Shown here in pieces: positions 49,390 through 60,214 of a stretch of DNA of 64,000 nt. The notes beneath the pieces were generated by a model. The model did no database searches. It had not been told where the DNA came from and was given only the letters and a program-made list of their open reading frames with translations. The DNA is taken from positions 16,811,948 through 16,875,947 of the forward strand of contig NC_079977.1 in NCBI RefSeq assembly GCF_029852145.1, read 5' to 3'. Made by a program: the position numbers and the translations under genes. Position 1 is the first letter of the stretch. The number at the start of each line of letters is the position of its first letter. Source of the DNA: Microplitis mediator (lineage: Eukaryota > Arthropoda > Insecta > Hymenoptera > Braconidae).

Positions 49390-50306
49390 CACGGAGAAAA
49401 AAGTATAGTAAAAATTACAATACTATAGTAAAATTTACTAACAGGTATGAAAAAATATATTCTGTATTGTACTTATTACTAAACGTTTAGTAAAATTTAC
49501 TAGTTAGTAATAATTACATAATAAGATATTAAAAATTACTATACGTAATGTATTTTTTGCTAAGACGATTACATTTTTTACTATTTGTATAGTAAATTTT
49601 ACTATCAAGTACCATTAATAAATATAAATTTAAGAAAGTAAATTTTCTAATACAATATAGGATTTGTTATTATACAGAATATTAAAAATTACTATACGCA
49701 ATGTATTTTTTGCTAACACGATTATATTTTTTTACTATCTGTATAGTAAATTCTACTATGTATAGATAAAATTAAAAGTTGGTGGGGGTAGCACATAAAA
49801 ATATGTATTACAAGTTCTGAAACTTTTGTTCAAAAGACACATCGGGCCGTCAGACATTGGAAAGGACTCGCGCGCGGGAGATCAGGGTTCGAATCTCGGT
49901 TGAATCAAGTGATTTTTTAAAAAACAAAAATCCACACCAACACCAATTCAGATGACAGAAATAATAATAATAACAATAATAATCAATAATACTAAGAAGT
50001 TGAAAAACTATTAAAAATTTAATTTAATTTTTTTTCATTTCTAATATAGTAAAAACCATTTAAATATAGTGGAAACCTAAACATGCAAACCTTCTCAATA
50101 AAATTTACTAAACGGGATAGTAAAATCTACTAAATGGGATAGTAAAATTTACTAAACTGGGATAGTAAAATTTACTAAACGACTTGTAAAATATGCTAAC
50201 CTGTTTATAAATTTTTCATATAAATCAGAAGCATTTCAAGAACTATCGAAATTTAGTAATTATTCTCATACTTTTTAGTAAAATTTACTATATTTTTTTC
50301 TCCGTG
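49390..50306. mobile_element. CACGGAGAAAAAAGTATAG-ended element with tRNA-like core
   Basis: CACGGAGAAAAAAGTATAGT to ACTATATTTTTTTCTCCGTG, flanked by TA (49388-49389 and 50307-50308). The arms are ladders of TAGTAAATTTTACTA palindromes. The middle holds a tRNA-like module followed by an AAT-rich tail. Confidence 0.85.
49838..49905 (+). other. tRNA-like module with (AAT)n tail
   Basis: CGGGCCGTCAGACATTGG, GGACTCGCGCGCGGGAGATC and then the B box CAGGGTTCGAATCTCGG follow in tRNA order and spacing. About 60 bases later comes AATAATAATAACAATAATAA (49958-49980), like a SINE tail. Confidence 0.6.
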
Positions 50307-50326
50307 TACATTTTCATTTATAATAA

Positions 50327-51276
50327 CACCGGCACACAAAAAAAAAAATAAGATCTCTGTACTTTTGACGGGACCGATTTATTCCCATGTATTTTGACCC
50401 GCTGAATCCGAATCCAAGGTCCGTTTAACCCGTACACCCTCAGATTTTTAGAAAACATTCAAAAACCTCGAAAATACACAAAAATCGACCGTTTTTTGAA
50501 TTTATAAATTTTTTTAACCCTAACTAAGCATGATTTTTATGTATTTCGGTCCTCCACATACTAACCTAAAGTTTATTTAAAACATTAACCATTTAAAGTC
50601 TGAGTAAATCTCAAAAAACCCGAAAAAATTGCAAAAAAGCAAAAAAATTCTTAGTATTGTGATGAAAAAAATTTTTTTAAGCATTTTAAAATTTTTTTAT
50701 GTTTTAGGCCAAAATATTATATATATATATATCACAGGTCGAACAATATGATTTCTTTTATTTATTTCGATTTAAAAATTGATTTTTGTTATACCAAACT
50801 TTATTTTTTTCGATTTTTTGGGAATTTTTGCCATTTATTTAAAATTTTAGAGATGTCTGAGCCATGGATGTTCGAGAATTATATGTGACAGATAAACATA
50901 CATGAAAATAATTATTTATTTAGCCCTATAAAATTGTTTTCATCACAATACTAAGAATTTTTTTGCTTTTTTGCAATTTTTTGGGGTTTTTTGGGATTTA
51001 CTTAGACTGTAAATGGCTAATGTTTTAAATAAACTTCAGGTTAGTATGTGGAGGACCGAAATACATAAAAATCATGCTTAGTTAGGGTTAAAAAAATTTA
51101 TAAATTTAAAAAACGGTCGATTTTTGTGTATTTTTGAGGTTTTTTAAAGTTTTCTAAAAATCTGAAGGTGTACGGGTTAAACGGACCTCGGATTCGGATT
51201 CAGCGGGTCAAAATACATGGGAATAAATCGGTCCCGTCAAAAGTACAAAGAACTTATTTTTTTTTGTGTGCCGGTG
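50327..51276. repeat. Long inverted repeat with about 340-base arms
   Basis: The left arm (50327-50667) starts CACCGGCACACAAAAAA and the right arm (50937-51276) is its reverse complement, ending TTTTTTGTGTGCCGGTG. By eye only scattered mismatches separate the arms (for example AGATCTCTGTAC versus AGTTCTTTGTAC). The 270-base loop is AT-rich. A transcript would fold into a long duplex. Confidence 0.9.
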
Positions 51277-51426
51277 TAATCGAATTTGATAATTAAATCA
51301 TGCGAGAAACCATAAAAAATGGCAATAAAATAAATTAATATTGCCTACTTTTAATTATTCGATATTAAAAATGTATAAGTTAAAATATTTAATGAGAAAT
51401 TTCATGATTCAAATAAATTCAGAATA

Positions 51427-52955
51427 CACTGTTTACAAAAATTAAGGGATATTCAAAAAATTTCAAATTTTTTAGTAATTTCCAACTGGTTGTAACTCGA
51501 AAGAAAATGGTCGTACAATAAAAACGAAAATTCGAACTGTAGCTTCTGGTGTCTCGTTTCCTGATCTGGGTCTTAAAATTTTTTTATTATGCACGGTTCT
51601 GGAGCAATCGGAAATCAATCATAATTATAGAAAAAAATTTATTGATGCTCGAAGACCGTTTTTAAGACGAGCAAAAATTTGGTAAATTTCTTTTTCGAAA
51701 GTTTTCTTAGGATTACTCCGGAACCGCACACAATAAAAAAATTTAAAGACCAGATCAGAAAACATGGAAAGAAAATTATGGGAAGTTTTCCTATGCATTA
51801 TGGGAATGGTTCCCATAATGGTATGGGAAGAGTACCTATACTACTATAGGAATGGTTCCCATATATTATGGGAACCATCCCCATAATAGTATGAGAATAG
51901 TTCCCATAATGACATGGGAATGGTTCCCATAATATAATAGGAACCATTCCCATATCATTATGGGAACCATTCCCATAATGGTATGGGAATCATTCCCATA
52001 TTATTATGGGAATGGTTCCCATATTGGTATAGGAACTATTCCTATAATATTATGGGAACTATTCCCATAATATTATGGGAACCATCCCTATAATATCATA
52101 AAATTTTTTTTTTGCACAATAGTGTAGAAATTTCCCAAAATTCAAATTTTCTTGAATGTTTTGTGCTGACAAAAAAATTCTCGTTAAAAATTTTAATGTT
52201 TTTTTGCCGAATTCGATTTTTTTTTTCAATGTTTGAATTTTCGTTTTTATGTTTAATAATATTTTTGTGTATTGTAGAAGTGATTACCACACTTCTTTAA
52301 ATTAATTTTTTAATGATATTATGGGAACCATTCCCATAATATTATAGGAATGGTTCCTATAATAGTATGGGAACTATTCCCATAATAATATGGGAATGAT
52401 TCCCATAATGGTATACGAACCATTCCAATTGCATTATGGGAATCATTCCCATAATATTATGGGAATAGTTCCCATACTATTATAGGAACCATTCCCATAA
52501 TATTATGGGAATGGTTCCTATAATTTATGGGAATGGTTCCTATAAATTATAGGAACCATTCCAATAAATTATAGGAATGATTCCCATAATATTATAGAAA
52601 GTTTTTCTATAAATTATAGGAACCATTCCTATAATTATAGGAACCATTCTTATAGTGTTATGGGTATCATTCCCATAATTATAGGAACTATTCCTATAAT
52701 TATGGGAATCATTCCTATAATTATAGGAACCGCTCCCATAATTTATGGTCGTAATTCCTATGATGGTATAGGAAAAAATTTCACAAAATTATGGGAACCG
52801 CTGCCATAATTTTCTTTCCGTGAACTAGACACTTGAAGCTGCAATTTGCCTTTTTTGTTTTTGTCGTATGACCATTTTCTTTCGAGTTACAACCTGTTGG
52901 AAATCACTTTAAAATTTGAAATTTTTTTAATATTCCTTAATTTTTATAACTAGTG
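51427..52955. mobile_element. CACTGTTTACAAAAATTAAGG-ended element hosting family A copy 4
   Basis: CACTGTTTACAAAAATTAAG at left and CTTAATTTTTATAACTAGTG at right, flanked by TA (51425-51426 and 52956-52957). The arms share TTTCCAACTGGTTGTAACTC with AGTTACAACCTGTTGGAAA. The palindromic partner of the insertion site (CCTGATCTGG...) shows the uninterrupted form. Confidence 0.75.
51763..52822. mobile_element. MITE-like palindrome-ladder element, copy 4 (family A), nested
   Basis: CATGGAAAGAAAATTATGGG to ATAATTTTCTTTCCGTG; the left terminal CACGG has decayed to CATGG and the flanks are AA instead of TA. Collinear with copies 1-3 including the core at about 52095-52315. Confidence 0.85.
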
Positions 52956-53104
52956 TATAATTTAAAATTTTGAACCGTTATAATTTGATTCCCGGATACT
53001 TTTCGCAATTCCCTGACATTTCCATGATATTTCCCGCTTGCATTTAATTCCCTGATAATTCCCGATATCCCCCGTTTTGCCGGTTCGAGGCCACCCTGTT
53101 ACAG

Positions 53105-53593
53105 TGGCATAGTTTTTATAGGAATATTTTATATTTCGGTACAATATAAAATGTTGTTTCGTGGTATGATTGATGTAAGTCATGTGAGAATTTGTGACTC
53201 AGTGAAACAATAATAATGATTTAAAATTAAAAATCTATAATTTTAACTTCATGAGCGTAAAGGTTTTCATTAAAAGCCGCTTATAACTTTTGAAAATTAT
53301 TTCGCTTGAATATCATGAAGAGGGAGCTCGTAATTATTTCCGCACTCAATATTAACCTCAAAACATAAAAGGCCTAACCTCACTATCATTTACTAATTTA
53401 ATCCATGAGTTTTAACTACGATTCACTCTGCAAAATATTTTTATAAAGAACTTTTGCAAAACTTCCCTTCAAGTAAACTTCATATCGGGGATGGAATAAA
53501 TAAAAAAATCCACCGCATCCACTCCCCAAATTTTTTTTGTCTCAAAAATAGCTCATTTTTCCCCCTTGTTTCGTTTTGCCCTATTTTCCCCTA
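53105..53593. mobile_element. G-rich-ended element, partial inverted copy
   Basis: Shares the sequence of 40080-40520 in reverse complement and ends TTTTGCCCTATTTTCCCC before TA (53594-53595). Its other part was probably separated by the hAT-like insertion at 49263-53098. Confidence 0.55.
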
Positions 53594-54451
53594 CATAAGA
53601 AAATTCAATATTATTAATTTCCGAATCTCAATTCATTAAAAATTCTCCATAAAACTTTTTATGTTTTTGTACAAATCAAAATTTTTGAATCATTAGTCGA
53701 TTAATAGAAAAAAAAAAAATGAAAGAAATATAGCAACAGAAATAAGGCCACGGTCTGGTACTACATATATATACATACACATACATATATATAAGTATAT
53801 ATAAAATGCGTGAATCGATAGTGAAGTGAAACCGAGTGTGATTCAACGTGTTATTCTGAGAACTAAAGTTTCATTCATCCGGCTCGCGATGTCTGCGTTG
53901 TGTTCTATAACTATCCTTGAAAATTTATCTAAATCATTATATTTAAATCCCTTAACGGTTTTATTTACCCATTGAGACAACTTATCGTTCATCTTCCCCT
54001 CTCGTTTTCAAATATTTTACCAAGTTACAGCTCACAATTAGACTTCACGGAATAAATTAAATCGTGAATCACTAATCAAGGTGTCATCGATACCCGATGA
54101 GCTGGATTGTATTTTTTTTTATTTCTCTTTTTTTACGAAACCCAAGTTCCGTTAACGCACGTGCGTCTGTGGTAATTTAAAAGAATGCACGACGACGTCA
54201 AAGTGAAAGTAGACCAGCATCCGTGTATTTATCGTGTAATATATCGTGCAGTATAGACATCAATGTATGACACTTGCCTCGGGATTTCCTATATGATATG
54301 ATTTTATATATTCTGAGAATTACATCATACTAATTTTCACGGTCATATGTATACATATGATATATATAAGTTAGATATATTAATATGTATGAGTATAAAT
54401 ATGATCTATATTAAATTAAGACGATACTAAAATTATTTTTTCAAATTTGAA

Positions 54452-54515
<64 letters not shown>

Positions 54516-55741
54516 ATATTTTTTTTTAGATGTTAAACATGTTTTAACATGTTTGGGCACGCACGAAAAAATACCTGAGCATAAAAAAAAATATCCCAAG
54601 GGCACAAAGAAACGAATCCCTTTCATTCTTATATTACGATCTTGTCTTTTAGATGTCTTTAGTCTACTATATTTAAGTGGATCTGAAATTTTATTTATTC
54701 TGATATATATTTATGTGTATTAATTATCCATCCATGTAATTAAAGATCGTTAGAAAAATTTTCTAAAAAAATTCGTAGTGAACTAAATCTGAGATATTTC
54801 TAGACTGAGTTAATCATTTTTGGAATTTTGAAAAAATTCGAGAAATTAAAAGTTATTTCCGGAGCTCGTTTTTGAAAGTTTCTAGTAGAGTCAAAATTAG
54901 TTTTTAAGGCTTGTTTTTTTTTAGTGTTCTTTGAACCAACGAAATTTTCAAGTTGGATTGTTTTGCTAAAAAAATTTAGAAAAACGTTCCGAATAAGTAG
55001 TCATTTGAAAATTATTTTACTTTTGCATGTTTTTAAAAATTCAGAAATGATCAACTCTAAGTTCAGAAGTTGTCGGTTATGAACTATTTAAAAAATTTTC
55101 AAAAGAAACTGTTTTTTTACACAGGCTACTATTCGAAAGTAAAAACACTGACAAGAATTAATGAACGAATAAAATTTTTGAAATTCCTGTGAAGAAAATT
55201 GAAAATTTTTGAAAAAAAGAGAATTATTGTTATCAGTCCAATTTTTGAAAATCGAGTTTTCAACAGATCTTGAATTTTGGTGGTCCTAGAAACAATTGTG
55301 ACTATTTCAAGAGTGACGCATGCGTATGCGCGTGGGCGTGTATGTGTGTAGATGTAAACATTCCACATCTTTTTAATGAATCAATCGATCTAGATGATTC
55401 TTGCGGCATTCGTAATAGTTCCTTAGAACTTCAACTTTGTGCAAATTTGAAATTATTCGGTTGAGTAGATTTGATATTTCTCAAGAACACAAAAAAAAAA
55501 AACAATATTGCTATTTGTTTTGTTTCTAATCATTTGGAACACAAAAATCGATCAAATTCAAATATCAGCACTAGAACTCGATAGAAGCTTTCAATTCCCG
55601 TAAGACGTGTCTCAATTCAATATTTTCCGGTCCGAGATGTCAACCTTAGAATTAGGCTGTTTTGGGAATTTTATTTAAACACCTCTCTTTACCCGATAAA
55701 ATATTAGCTGGCTGTAGTGTAAGCCCTTTATGTAGTCACTA
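53594..55741. other. AT-rich DNA with one less AT-rich block
   Basis: 53750-54330 is non-repetitive, with TATATAAAATGCGTGAATCG and ACGACGTCAAAG motifs that could be regulatory; a 31-codon frame (MSALCSITILENL...) there is not supported further. 54454-54511 is (AT)n. 54780-55110 is a decayed GATCATTTTTGGAATT repeat also seen at 18730 and 46870. No gene. Confidence 0.4.
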
Positions 55742-56418
55742 CACTGTAAAAAATCCGGAGTGAATCCGAAGTGAAATAAAATCCAAATTCACTCCGGATT
55801 CACTCCGCCACTCGGAGTTCCGGAGTGACTTGGGAGATTTTTTTTAGCGGAGTGATTGCGGAGTGACGCGGATTTTATTTCACTCCCAATTCACTCCGGT
55901 CCGGAGTTTTAATACTTCAATAAATTTATATTAATTTAGATTAAACTGCTAAACAATGTGTGTGTGTGTGTTTGCGTGCGTGTGTGTGTTCGGATGTGTG
56001 CAAATATCTGCGTGTGCGCATGTGTGCAAATGTGTGCGTGTGTGTACAAATATGTGCGTGTGTGTGTTCGAATGTGTGCTTGTGTGCAAACATGTGCGTG
56101 CGTGTGTGTGCGAGTGCGCGTGTGTGCCTAAATATGTATGTGCGTATGTGTGTGCATATCAGCTGATCAATAATGTAATACGCGAATTTTTACTTCGATT
56201 TTATTGAGTGGAGTTATACTTTTTTAATAATATTTTCAAAACTCCGCTCCGGAGTGAATTTTACTTCGGAGGGATTAAATTAATAAAAAATTATCTACTC
56301 CGCGAAAACTCCCCTGCGGAGTGAATTTCACTCCGAGGGGAGTGAATAATTAACAATTCATTCACTCCGCATTCACTCCGGATTTAATCCGCATTCACTC
56401 CGCGTATTTTTTACAGTG
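55742..56418. mobile_element. GGAGTGAAT-rich element (family C), copy 2
   Basis: CACTGTAAAAAATCCGGAG to GTATTTTTTACAGTG, preceded by TA (55740-55741). Opposite in orientation to the copy at 15201, with the (TG)n-like core at 55957-56160 and the adjacent TATCAGCTGATCAATAATG preserved. Confidence 0.85.
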
Positions 56419-56426
56419 AACCCTTA

Positions 56427-57111
56427 CTCTCTTAAAATGAACCAGTGAAATTCCACTGATTCAACCAGTGAACATTTAGTCACTGGTTGAACCAGTGAAT
56501 TTCACTATTTCAACCAGTGAATGTCGCGCTCACTGATTTCAACCAGTGAACTAAAAATATGTAAGCGCGCGGGTACAGCAACATTCTGTACATGAGTATA
56601 TTTAAGTGTTTCTTTGTGTCAATAAGTGAATAATATTTATTGATTATCTTCATGTAATATTTCAATTAACTTTTATATAACAATCATAACTATAAGACAC
56701 AATTTTTACAGAGTATGAAAATAAATAACTTTGGAGTAACTTCAATAGCTTGGAGCTAACCTCATAAACATAAAAGTAAGCAATATAAAAAGTCTATTGA
56801 AAATGGAAACAAATTAAATTTTAATAATTCCTAATATATATTATTTATTTTATTACTAAATAATTTATAATTAAATATGATTATTATGAAGACTTTTTTA
56901 GTTCACTTTGTTTTTAAATAAACGTTGATAATAAAATAACATTAATCTAACCTATTTTCTTTATATTTATATAGTACACCGGCGTATCACTGGTTCAACC
57001 AGTGACCCAAGCGATCATCTTAGTCCACTGGTTGAATCAGTAAATTTCAATGGTGAATCAGTGGATTTCACTGGAGAATCAGTGAAATTTCACTGGTTCA
57101 TTTTAAGAGAG
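56427..57111. mobile_element. CTCTCTTAAAATGAACCAGTG-ended element, copy 2
   Basis: CTCTCTTAAAATGAACCAGT to ACTGGTTCATTTTAAGAGAG, a long terminal inverted repeat with TA at the left (56425-56426). Without the insertions of the 42691 copy it shows the native size, 685 bases. Confidence 0.85.
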
Positions 57112-57786
57112 AACGGAAAAAAATTAATCAGCACTAATGAGAAACACTAATGTTTTAGTTTGTTCGCGCGCTATGGTTTAGTGCGATTATTACGTTTAGT
57201 GTAATTAGTGTGTTCACTGTCATTATAAATTATAATTTGAATTTTACCGTAGAGAAGTACCAACTGTTCGGATTACTAATAAATACTATCGATACCTGGT
57301 CAGCACTTATCAGTTATCACTTCCAGTAATATTGTAAGATTCACTAATCAGACTACTAATGATCGCTAATAAAACGCTATTCAACACTAATCACTTCGAA
57401 TATTGCTGCCATACTCAGTATTTGGAGTACTAATGATAATAAATACAACACTAATCACTTCCCGGGTCAAAAAAAAATCTTAAATTTGACTTGATTTAAC
57501 TTAATTTTCTTTGAAGTCGTCAATATGCCGACAACTGTATTCCACATTTTAACTTTTTTTGACTTAATATTGACTTAATCTTGACTTTTTTTAACTTTTT
57601 TGACTTAGATTAGACTTTTTTTGACTTAAATTGTTTAGTTTCCTTTAATTTAACTTTTTTTGGATTAAATTATTTCATTGACTTAAATTTGACTTATTTT
57701 GTCTTACAAAAACAACTTGTTATCGATTCGAAATCTAGTTCTATATTTGACTTAATTTTAACTTAAAAATTAAGTCAAATCGAATG

Positions 57787-59598
57787 CCCTAGCGGTTTCA
57801 CCGCGACGGTGAAAACACGGTCGAATCACGGTGTTTTTACCGTGAAAACACGTCTTCCGTGTTCTGACAGTGAAGCGGCGGAGATTCGACGGTGAATTTA
57901 CGGTGGTTTCTGTGCACTCACGCTACTATGTACCGACCGGGGCCACACTGTGTTTTTACGGTGGTTTAAGGGTGTTTCGAAAGCGAGTTCACATTGTTCT
58001 GACAGTGAATTTCCAGTGTTTTCATAGTGGTTTCACAGTGGTTGGCAGTAATTTCCACGGTGAGCTCACGGTGGTCCCACGATGGCCTCACAGTATTTTC
58101 GCGTGGATTTTTCAGCGTTTTCTCTGTGGTAGTTCGGTATTTCCTCGTTGTTTTCACGATGATTTCATGGTTTCTTCACCATTGATATATTTTTTTCTTA
58201 TAGTTTCCAAATCTCTGTCAATCATATTTTCTTATTTTCTCAGTATTTTTGATAATTATCTTTTGTAAAGTGTATTGTTAAATTATTAAAATGAACAAAG
58301 CTTATCATTTTAAGTTACCTTATCAATATGAGTACACAGAAAAAAGGAATTTCTTGGCGCCAAAAAGTTGCACTCACTCCAAGAAAATTTTGACTTGCCC
58401 TAAAGAAATTTAAGCATAATGAATTGAAAACAAAAATTTTTTTGTGGCGAGAAAGAATTTTCTGAATTCAAAAAAAAATTTTTTTAGGCGAAAACAAAAT
58501 GTTATTGCGTCAAAAAATTTTTCTAGTCCCAAAGTGAATTTTTTTTTTATTCAATAATGCAAAATTTTATATAATTGAGTTCTAGCAAATTCTATTTAAT
58601 AGCGATTTCTGAGTAAATATGCCGCGCAGGTTTGTGAATCATTATATTTTGTAATATACTTTCTATACGACTAAATAATGTAACATTATTCGAAAAAAAT
58701 GATTTTACAATGATTCATAAATCTTATAAAGTCTATAAAATTTTTCAATTTACCGCATTCATAAATGTTGTAAAGTACGCAAACTTTTTTAAAATTTTTG
58801 AAAATAAGCTAATGAGATCATTAGTGAGATAGTTAAAGACATTTCGATGTTTGAATAATGAATTTAGTTATAAAAAACTTAGATTTCAAATTTAAAATAT
58901 TGTATGGTTAAGTTTGAAAAATTTTAACTTCTCATTTACATAATTTACCAAAAAAAGTATTTATTGCCCCGCTACTAGTGGGTATACCGCTATTGGTCTC
59001 ATTACGCTATAAACAATTATATAATTGAATGTAATACAAATCAGAAAATCAATCATTTATTAGATATCTTTAATTTTCTAAAGTTCATTTGTGCTTATAT
59101 AAATACAATCAATCCATACACTCAAGTGTGTGATTTGGCACAGTGGGTAGCAGATCAGACTTTGAATGCGAAGGCGCTGGGATCGATTCTCCGAGCCAGC
59201 GGTAATTTTTTTTTTTTTTTTTTCGCTATAAAATTTATGGACACACCATGGAACGATGCACTCACTGTGGAAATACGGTGAATTCACGGTTAAAAAACTG
59301 TCAAGCCATCGGAAAGCCATTGTAAACTCACCGTGGATATCGCTGAAAACCACTGTGGAGCAACCGTAGTTTTACGGTGGTTTCACCGTAAAACCACCGT
59401 GAGATTACTGTGACCTTACGATCGAAACACCGTGGAAACACACTTTAAGTGCAATGGAAACGCGGTCGGAATACAGTGGCGTGACTGCACAAAAAATACC
59501 GTGATTTCACTGCATTACAACCACGTTTTCACAGTCGTTCCACGGTGTTTTAACGGTGTTTTTACTGTAAGATCACCGTGGCGCTAAAACCGCCAGGG
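57787..59598. mobile_element. CCCTAGCGGTTTCACCG-ended element with tRNA-like module
   Basis: CCCTAGCGGTTT and AAACCGCCAGGG are inverted, flanked by TG (57785-57786 and 59599-59600). The arms are rich in CGGTGTTTTCACCGTGAAA- and CCACGGTGGTTTCAC-like palindromes. Frames at 57870-58268, 57966-58157 and 59078-59353 come from these repeats. A CACAGAAAAAAGGAATTTC stretch at 58335 looks like the left end of a further small insertion. Confidence 0.7.
59128..59202 (+). other. tRNA-like module, Gln(TTG)-like, followed by a T run
   Basis: TTGGCACAGTGGGTAGCAG is A-box-like, GACTTTGAATG resembles an anticodon loop with TTG, and CTGGGATCGATTCTCC is a B box. Spacing is tRNA-like, but the anticodon stem has mismatches. 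A run of about 17 T starts at 59207, a possible Pol III terminator. Confidence 0.6.
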
Positions 59599-59779
59599 TG
59601 TGGTTTTTATACTTATTTATTAATTAAACTAATCTAAAATTAACACTCAATTTTAATTATAGCAAATTTTTTAAAAATTATTTCTGATTAAATTAAAATT
59701 ACTATAAAAAAAATTTTTATTGCAATGATTTTTTTTTATTCTATTCCTGAAGAATTTGTATAAGATCTTGTTTACAATA

Positions 59780-60214
59780 TCATTCATTTTCATATTGATT
59801 AATCAATTCTGCAATAAACGTTTTATTACCTGTATTAATATAAAAACATACCGATAGTAAATTTTCGACAGGAATCTCAAATACATTTTCAGTTACAATG
59901 AATTCATATAAGTGTGATAGTTGGAGAAGTCTGACAGGCTCTTTGAAAGGTTTTGTTTGCAGAAGAGTTATTATTGCAAAATGATGGCCAAGGCACTTAC
60001 AATTACTAATTTCTTGACAATCGCATATTTTATCAATAATTTTTATAAAAGAATGAAGAAGACCAAAACGTTTTTCATTCAAGTATTTAAATGCTACATA
60101 AGAAGAATTATTTTTTAATGTTTCTTTATAATTTTTTGATATAAACAATATACCATTTAATAATAATCGAAAATATTCTAAACCATAAACACCTCGAATA
60201 ATTATTACTATCAT
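59780..60214 (-). CDS. 144-residue ORF inside a CCCGGGTC-ended element
   Basis: The frame starts MIVIIIRGVYGLEYFRLLLN and ends AELINQYENE. It has normal amino-acid variety (six Cys, several His, Phe and Tyr, balanced charge), unlike every repeat-derived frame nearby, and reads as mostly helical, with a Cys cluster (KICDCQEISNCKC). An AG/GTGTTTATGG near codon 8 could be a splice acceptor, so it may be an exon and the ATG may not be native. AATAAA motifs follow the stop within about 60 bases. I do not recognise a family; HEAT-like helical repeats are one possibility. It might be a captured host exon or a relic of an autonomous element. Confidence 0.45.
   Translation of the reverse strand: MIVIIIRGVYGLEYFRLLLNGILFISKNYKETLKNNSSYVAFKYLNEKRFGLLHSFIKIIDKICDCQEISNCKCLGHHFAIITLLQTKPFKEPVRLLQLSHLYEFIVTENVFEIPVENLLSVCFYINTGNKTFIAELINQYENE

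Larger units (their letters stand above)
49263..53098. mobile_element. hAT-like 3.8-kb element housing four other elements
   Basis: The ends CTGGGTGGCC and GGCCACCCTG are inverted and resemble hAT termini (CAGGGGTGGGC type, from memory). A perfect 6-base duplication, TTACAG, flanks it (49257-49262 and 53099-53104). Subterminal TTCCCTGATATTTCCCGG / TTCCCTGATAATTCCCGAT motifs match on the two sides. Its own unique DNA is only a few hundred bases; the remainder is insertions at 49390, 50327 and 51427 (with 51763 inside the last). Confidence 0.75.

Noticed and set aside
54441..54626. 61-codon minus-strand frame with a poly(IY) end
   Set aside because: Encoded by the (AT)n tract.
57870..58268. 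132-codon plus-strand frame
   Set aside because: Derived from ACGGTGGTTTCACGGTG-type palindromes of the element at 57787; the opposite strand is open for the same reason.
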